A stretch of 64,000 nucleotides of DNA, from contig JAETXT010000010.1 of assembly GCA_019188255.1 (NCBI GenBank), positions 744,001-808,000 on the forward strand, in the 5' to 3' direction. The notes beneath the pieces were generated by a model, which was not told the origin of the DNA, ran no database searches, and saw only the letters and a program-made list of their open reading frames with translations. This document shows positions 59,273 through 64,000 of the stretch, piece after piece. Within the stretch, counting starts at the first letter, position 1, and each line of letters begins with the position of its first letter. The stretch comes from Verticillium longisporum (Eukaryota > Ascomycota > Sordariomycetes > Glomerellales > Plectosphaerellaceae). Both the position numbers and the translations under genes were made by a program.

Positions 59273-61212
59273 TACATGTACATCGCCCCGGATCGCAACA
59301 ATGACAGGAGTGTTCCTACCATTGAAAAATGGCTCAAGGCGGGGTGGGCAGTGGTGGGTTTTCCCGTCTCCTCCAGTTCCTGAGGTTGTGCGTCTGTCCG
59401 GCGACTGGTGGGTGACCACTCCACCAAGCGCGCTGCGGCGAACATGGGGTGCACGCGCGCTGGCTGCAGGTCATTTTTGGATTTGGGACACAATACCTTG
59501 GTGGGCCAGGATACCCGCAATGCTCAGTGGAAGAGGGGACTGGTTGGGTGCATGTACATGTAGTCGGGGCCCTAGATGAATGATCAGGAGCAAGGTCTCT
59601 TGATGGTCGTCGCGAAACGCGGTTCAGGGTATGTTAAAATACGAAAAGTCAAAGTGTGTGTGGTTCGTGATGATTAAGACATTGTACACCGGTGTCGTCA
59701 TTTTGTCCCAGCATCGGTGAGGGCGAGAAGCCTCAGCACGTGGGGGCGCTCTTGTCAGATGAGGCGGCTCAAGCGAGCGACAAGCCATCGACGCGCGCGC
59801 CGGCACTGCCTGCCCATGAAAAGTCTGTCACAAAGTGTTGCGCGCCATCGCAGTCCCGAGGGTCCCGTACTTGTACATCGTTGCAACTCGTTGGCGGGAA
59901 TACATGTACACAATGCACCAGTCTTCAATACAGTACACATCTATCAAGCCTTGCCTGTCTGCAAGAAGGTAGGATGGTGCCAGCAGGCTTGGCTGGACGA
60001 AGGGTGCTTGGTGAGGCAGGTAGGTGGAGAGTGTCGAGCTGCAATATCACCAAAGGGTGTCCTCATTTGCGAAGAAGCTGCAGGAGGCGATGAGCCAGAG
60101 GAGGGTAGCGTTGACCAAGCATGACTGACACGGCAAACGGGGCGGCACGGTTGATGATGCAGCTCGGCGATGGGTCGTGGTGGTTGATGGTGGTTTGCGC
60201 CCATGAGGAGCGCTTGGTGAGCCTACATGTACCTTCAATGATCGCTTGGTGAGCACACAATGGATCTGGTGAGGCGATTGAGCCTAGGTGTGGGGCATTG
60301 TTTAGCGAGGAAATACGCGACTGTGAGTGATCAGCATGAAGGTCGTCCCATCGGAGTGCCCCGGTCCAAGCTTTGGACCCACATCATGACAGAGTCCAGA
60401 ACACTGAACGAGGCGAGCTCGAGCCACTTAGTGCGCTTTGCCAGACCTCTGCGGGCTTGGGGGCTTATCTTGCTTGGCCTTGACCCCTGGCCCTGGGCAG
60501 CCCCCCCCCCTCTGCCCCCCAACCGAAACACAGTTTTTTCGCCTCCGGCCTCAACCACGAACTTGGGGGGCTTTGGGGGTAGCGATGTTGGGTGGAAAGC
60601 GGCGTCGGGACATGGTGAAATGGCGCACCCATACTCTTCTGTGGGTGGCATCATGCTTCTTCCTGATAACGACGAGGCGAAAATTCTTCCACCCCCGACC
60701 GGTGCCAAGACAGTACACCAAATCCTCAGTTGAGCGCGCCAGGTCCCTCAAAGGCAATGGTGAATCGGGAGAAAATGGTAGGCAGATCGTGTACATGTAG
60801 TCTTGTTCCCGTGTCAGAAAACCATTCCTCGAGCGCGTCGTGCCATCGTCCTTCTGTATCATTTTGAGGATACTATTCCAGGGCGATTCCAGGGCGAATG
60901 AGGAATGTGGAACAAGTGTTGATAGCTCCAATGGTGTGTCATGCCGTGTTGCATAGGCTGACGATCCAGCTGATCTGAGCACGTCCGGAGCCGAAAGGTG
61001 GATCGTGACCCGAGAGGTTTTTCCCAGTCAGCGCGCGCGCGCAAGTAAAGCTGCGACTTGCATCTCCGTGTGTCCCCTTATCATTGACTTGTTATCAGTC
61101 GAGATAAAGGGCACGTCGTCAGAGAAAACGAAAGTCGGGGATTGTTTTCGGTCACGAGTTTCGACGGCGTCGTAGCTTCTGCTTCCATTTCTTTGGAAGG
61201 ATGCTACATGTA
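59273..61212. repeat. Cluster of six TACATGTA palindromes
   Basis: The 8-bp palindrome TACATGTA occurs at 59273, 59555, 59901, 60224, 60792 and 61205, several times extended to GTACATGTA or TACATGTAC. I count only four more in the other 62 kb (2965, 30941, 47198, 49928). An 8-mer is expected about once in 64 kb of random sequence. No coding sequence recognised between the copies. Confidence 0.6.
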
Positions 61213-62451
61213 CACCAACACTCCACCGCGGTGGTCTCTGCTCTCGAGAGGCAATTCTCCTGTTTGGTGTTTAGCAGCACGAGCTCATCGCCAGTGACTG
61301 CGCCAACATGAGACGGTAGACGAGCGGCTGGCAAGGAAGGAGCAGGGCAAGACAGGGCAAGGAAGACCGTCCGCGGCAACGAAACAAGCGTGTGGCCGGT
61401 GCCAAAGTCAAACTCCCCCCGGGAGGCTCGAATGCCCATGGGGGTTAGAAGGATTGACAGACGGGCCGTTGGCGAGTCATCACCGTTGTCCAGCGTCCTG
61501 TGCTGTTACTCTTCCGTTAGATGCAATTTGTTATCAACGCTATTGTGTTGAAGTTTGTTTCTGTGGCTTGCTGGATTTTTGAGCTCGCGAACCCGACGAC
61601 GCCGCTCCGGCAGGCCCGCGAGGAGAGCTTCGGACACGACGAGGGCCTGGAAGACACAGCAAAGACGACGTCATTGCGTCACCGACCTCAAGTGGCAAGC
61701 GTCATGACCACAGAAGGACACAGCTGCTGACTGGCTTGCTGGCCTGCTGAGCGCAGTCCACACTACCAGTACAGTACAGCAGGTAACGTAGACAACGGAC
61801 GGGGGGATTGGGTGTGTAGCGAGACCTGTCGGTGAGCAAAGAGGCTTCCGCCATCCATCACTTCAGATTCACCATGCACCGCCGAGCACCACTAGCAGGT
61901 TGCGTCCCCCTTGTCCCATCTCTATCTGGCCCCCTGCTCCTCCTCGACCAGCGCGAGCGGACATGGGTCTCCACTCTTCCTGCTCGTACCAACCCACCGA
62001 GGCTCTGGCGCAGTACTGTGCGCGCGACGGACCCAAGAGCTCCAAAGTACATGTTGGCCCCCCCTCCCAAGACATTGGCGAGGACGAAAGAGGACACTCC
62101 AGAGCTTTCCCTGCCGGACTCCACTATACGAGCCGTATCCGACCGGGGCTCTCCCCCCCCCAAATTCGCAACGCAAGCACCTCGCCTTGCTGTGTCATGT
62201 TCTGCTCGCTCCCTCCCCCCTCCCCCCGTCAAAGACGGCACAATGTTGCCAGTGCCTAGGACATGTGTAGTGGAGGCTTTGCAATATGATCTGACTGCGA
62301 AGTGGGGATGGGCGACGATAGCAGCACGACGCCTCGTGTCTTCCGTCACGGAAGACGCGGCCTATCAAGCAAGGTCGGAGTAGGAGACTTGCGCCACGAA
62401 GTCACGAGTCTAGGTGAACAGACGAGATAGGCCAATGTGTGCGGTAGAGCT

Positions 62452-62454
<3 letters not shown>

Positions 62455-62482
<28 letters not shown>
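62455..62482. repeat. (AG)14 microsatellite
   Basis: Fourteen perfect AG dinucleotides, read directly. Confidence 0.9.
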
Positions 62483-62485
<3 letters not shown>

Positions 62486-63236
62486 GAGACGGAGAGCAGG
62501 CCGACGGCGCAGTAAGCAGACAGCCCAAGAATTCCCTGTGAATACATGGACAGAAGGGGGAAATACCATAGCAAGTGGTGGTTTTCTGCATTCATCCATC
62601 CCTCCCTCCACCCACCACTGCGCGTCCGTTTCCATTAGGTTTGCACCACCCAGCCGCTATCACGCTACCGCCAACAGGCTAACCATCCGCCATCCAAGCC
62701 GTCGCTCTCCTCATCCCGCCAGTCATCACTGGCCATCCACACATCCGTGTCGAACCATGCCATCGCCATCCCCCCCCCACCAGTGCTGTCGAGTGTCAAG
62801 CGTCAAGCTCGAGCTCGAGCTTTGTCCTCCTCCATCCAGTGCTTCATCTCGAACCCCGTATGGTTGCTGTCGACACTCCACCTCCATCATCTTCATCCCG
62901 CATCCGCAACTCACCTTCTCCGCCTTTTCCCTCTCGACGCGCAGGATACTACTGCGCATCGCTATCTCGAGCTTGGAAAGATATACACTCTCTCGCCTCC
63001 TCCTACCTCACTTTGCCCCCTCCGTCTCGCCTCATGTCGCCGGCTCCGCCGCGCGCGCTGCCCTTGACTTTTGACACACTTAAACACCTTGCTGGATGCT
63101 CCCATGTTGACTTTTGGTTCTCGCCTTCTGCTTGTGCCTTCGTCTCCATCTCCCTTTGATTCTTGCCTCTATCGCTCTCCACGTCTCTGCACCATTGTTT
63201 GCATCTGCATGTATCTGTAGGCCGCCCAGCCATCGC

Positions 63237-63237
<1 letters not shown>

Positions 63238-63268
<31 letters not shown>
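63238..63268. repeat. (ATC)10 microsatellite
   Basis: About ten perfect ATC triplets, read directly. Confidence 0.9.
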
Positions 63269-63269
<1 letters not shown>

Positions 63270-63453
63270 TATCGCATTACAACGATTTGTCGTCTGCTTG
63301 CCATCCGATAGCACAACATCCAGTCTCCCCAAGCAAATCAACTCAGACCACCGGCATCAAGACCAAGACTGGTACACCAGCCAGCCAGGTACGTGCCACC
63401 ACGGCCACGCCACCCCTCCCCTTCCACACCCACACCACGCATCCGTCTTGAAT

Positions 63454-63500
63454 CCCACACCCACACCCACGCCCAAGCCCACGCCCACACCCACACACCC
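63454..63500. repeat. CCCACA/CCCACG-type hexanucleotide repeat
   Basis: Seven to eight units of CCCACA with CCCACG and CCCAAG variants. It differs from the fungal telomere repeat (CCCTAA), so it is not an interstitial telomere tract. Confidence 0.8.
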
Positions 63501-64000
63501 ATATCCACACTTGATTGCGCTTCCGACCCCGGCACAGAAAAAAAAGCCAGGACCCAGGACCCAGGCCCCAAGCCCCGTCCACCCCTGCTCTCAACAAGGC
63601 ACCTCCCCCCGGTCAGGCCTAGCTCCAGCGCCTGGTGGTGGTGGTCCGACACACTCTAGCACTGTCAGTGGCACTTGCACTTGGGGCCTGGTCCTTACCT
63701 GCCTCTCTGCCTGGGTTGTCTGCGCTTGCTTGCACTGGCACTTTATAATCCTCAAAACCACTCCCGTTCCCTCCGCGCCCGCGCCCTCTACTCCCCATCC
63801 CACCTGCCTCTGTGCTTGAACCTCACCTCACCTCCTCCTCCTCCACCACCACGACCACTCCTCTTCCCCCGACACACTTCGTCTTCGTCAAGACCTTCCT
63901 CCACCAAGGCTGACCACAGAAAAAGACGACAGAGCAGGACTCAACAACCTCCCCCCCCTTCGAAACCCACCCCACCCCTCCCCTGCATCTGAATCAACCA

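Larger units (their letters stand above)
61213..64000. other. Probable upstream/leader region of a gene beyond the window
   Basis: From about 62.5 kb the plus strand becomes strongly C/T-rich with many CTC, CCA and CAC triplets and microsatellites, like the leaders seen before ACC1 and the 380-residue gene, and it continues to the last base. No start codon followed by a convincing protein is present, so the coding part would lie to the right. Frames at 61832-62383 (+) and 61858-62349 (-) overlap each other and are unrecognised. Confidence 0.4.

Noticed and set aside
61832..62383. Overlapping frames on both strands considered as a gene
   Set aside because: Each is as good as the other, neither has a motif I know, and the interval is full of homopolymers.
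63454..63500. CCCACA repeat as an interstitial telomere
   Set aside because: The unit is not the fungal telomere repeat, and the flanks show no subtelomeric features.

Overview
The window is nuclear DNA of a filamentous ascomycete (Pezizomycotina). The signs are short spliceosomal introns (about 50-100 bp, GT..AG with CTAAC- or CTGAC-like branch sites), GC-biased third codon positions, a Zn2Cys6 regulator, a DHN-melanin reductase, an ankyrin-DHHC palmitoyltransferase and an intron-containing tRNA-Leu. The melanin reductase reads most like those of Sordariomycetes, possibly Glomerellales; that placement is inference from remembered family resemblance.

Layout. 1.1-2.1 kb: trihydroxynaphthalene reductase (+). 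4.8-7.0 kb: DUR3-type urea transporter (+). 8.3-9.9 kb: cystathionine beta-synthase (+). 10.3-11.2 kb: SRP receptor beta subunit (-), divergent from AKR1 (+, 12.1-14.5 kb). 19.0-20.1 kb: unknown 380-residue protein (+). 23.2-26.1 kb: unknown protein of about 935 codons (+) with one internal TAG. 27.5-29.4 kb: NUDE/RO-11 dynein cofactor (+). 33.4-40.4 kb: cytosolic acetyl-CoA carboxylase (+), with one internal TAG. 40.9-41.0 kb: tRNA-Leu(AAG) (-). 41.2-43.0 kb: Zn2Cys6 transcription factor with a polyglutamine tract (-). From 43.0 kb to the end (about 21 kb) I find no gene I can defend; it holds microsatellites, homopolymers and a cluster of TACATGTA palindromes. The last 1.5 kb looks like a pyrimidine-rich 5' leader or promoter of a gene lying beyond the window.

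The genes are mostly housekeeping (sulfur amino acid synthesis, lipid synthesis, membrane targeting, palmitoylation, nuclear migration) plus nitrogen uptake and melanin. They do not form a visible pathway or cluster.

The most striking property is that conserved genes are repeatedly broken in a consistent way. Seven apparent single-base losses lie in G or C runs (one in the reductase, one in CBS, three in AKR1, two in NUDE), one opposite shift lies in a G6 run in the transcription factor, and two in-frame TAG codons occur in ACC1 and the unknown 935-codon gene. The homopolymer pattern points first to consensus sequencing error rather than pseudogenes. The TAG codons are not explained that way and are discussed separately. 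I did not find a convincing new biological system.
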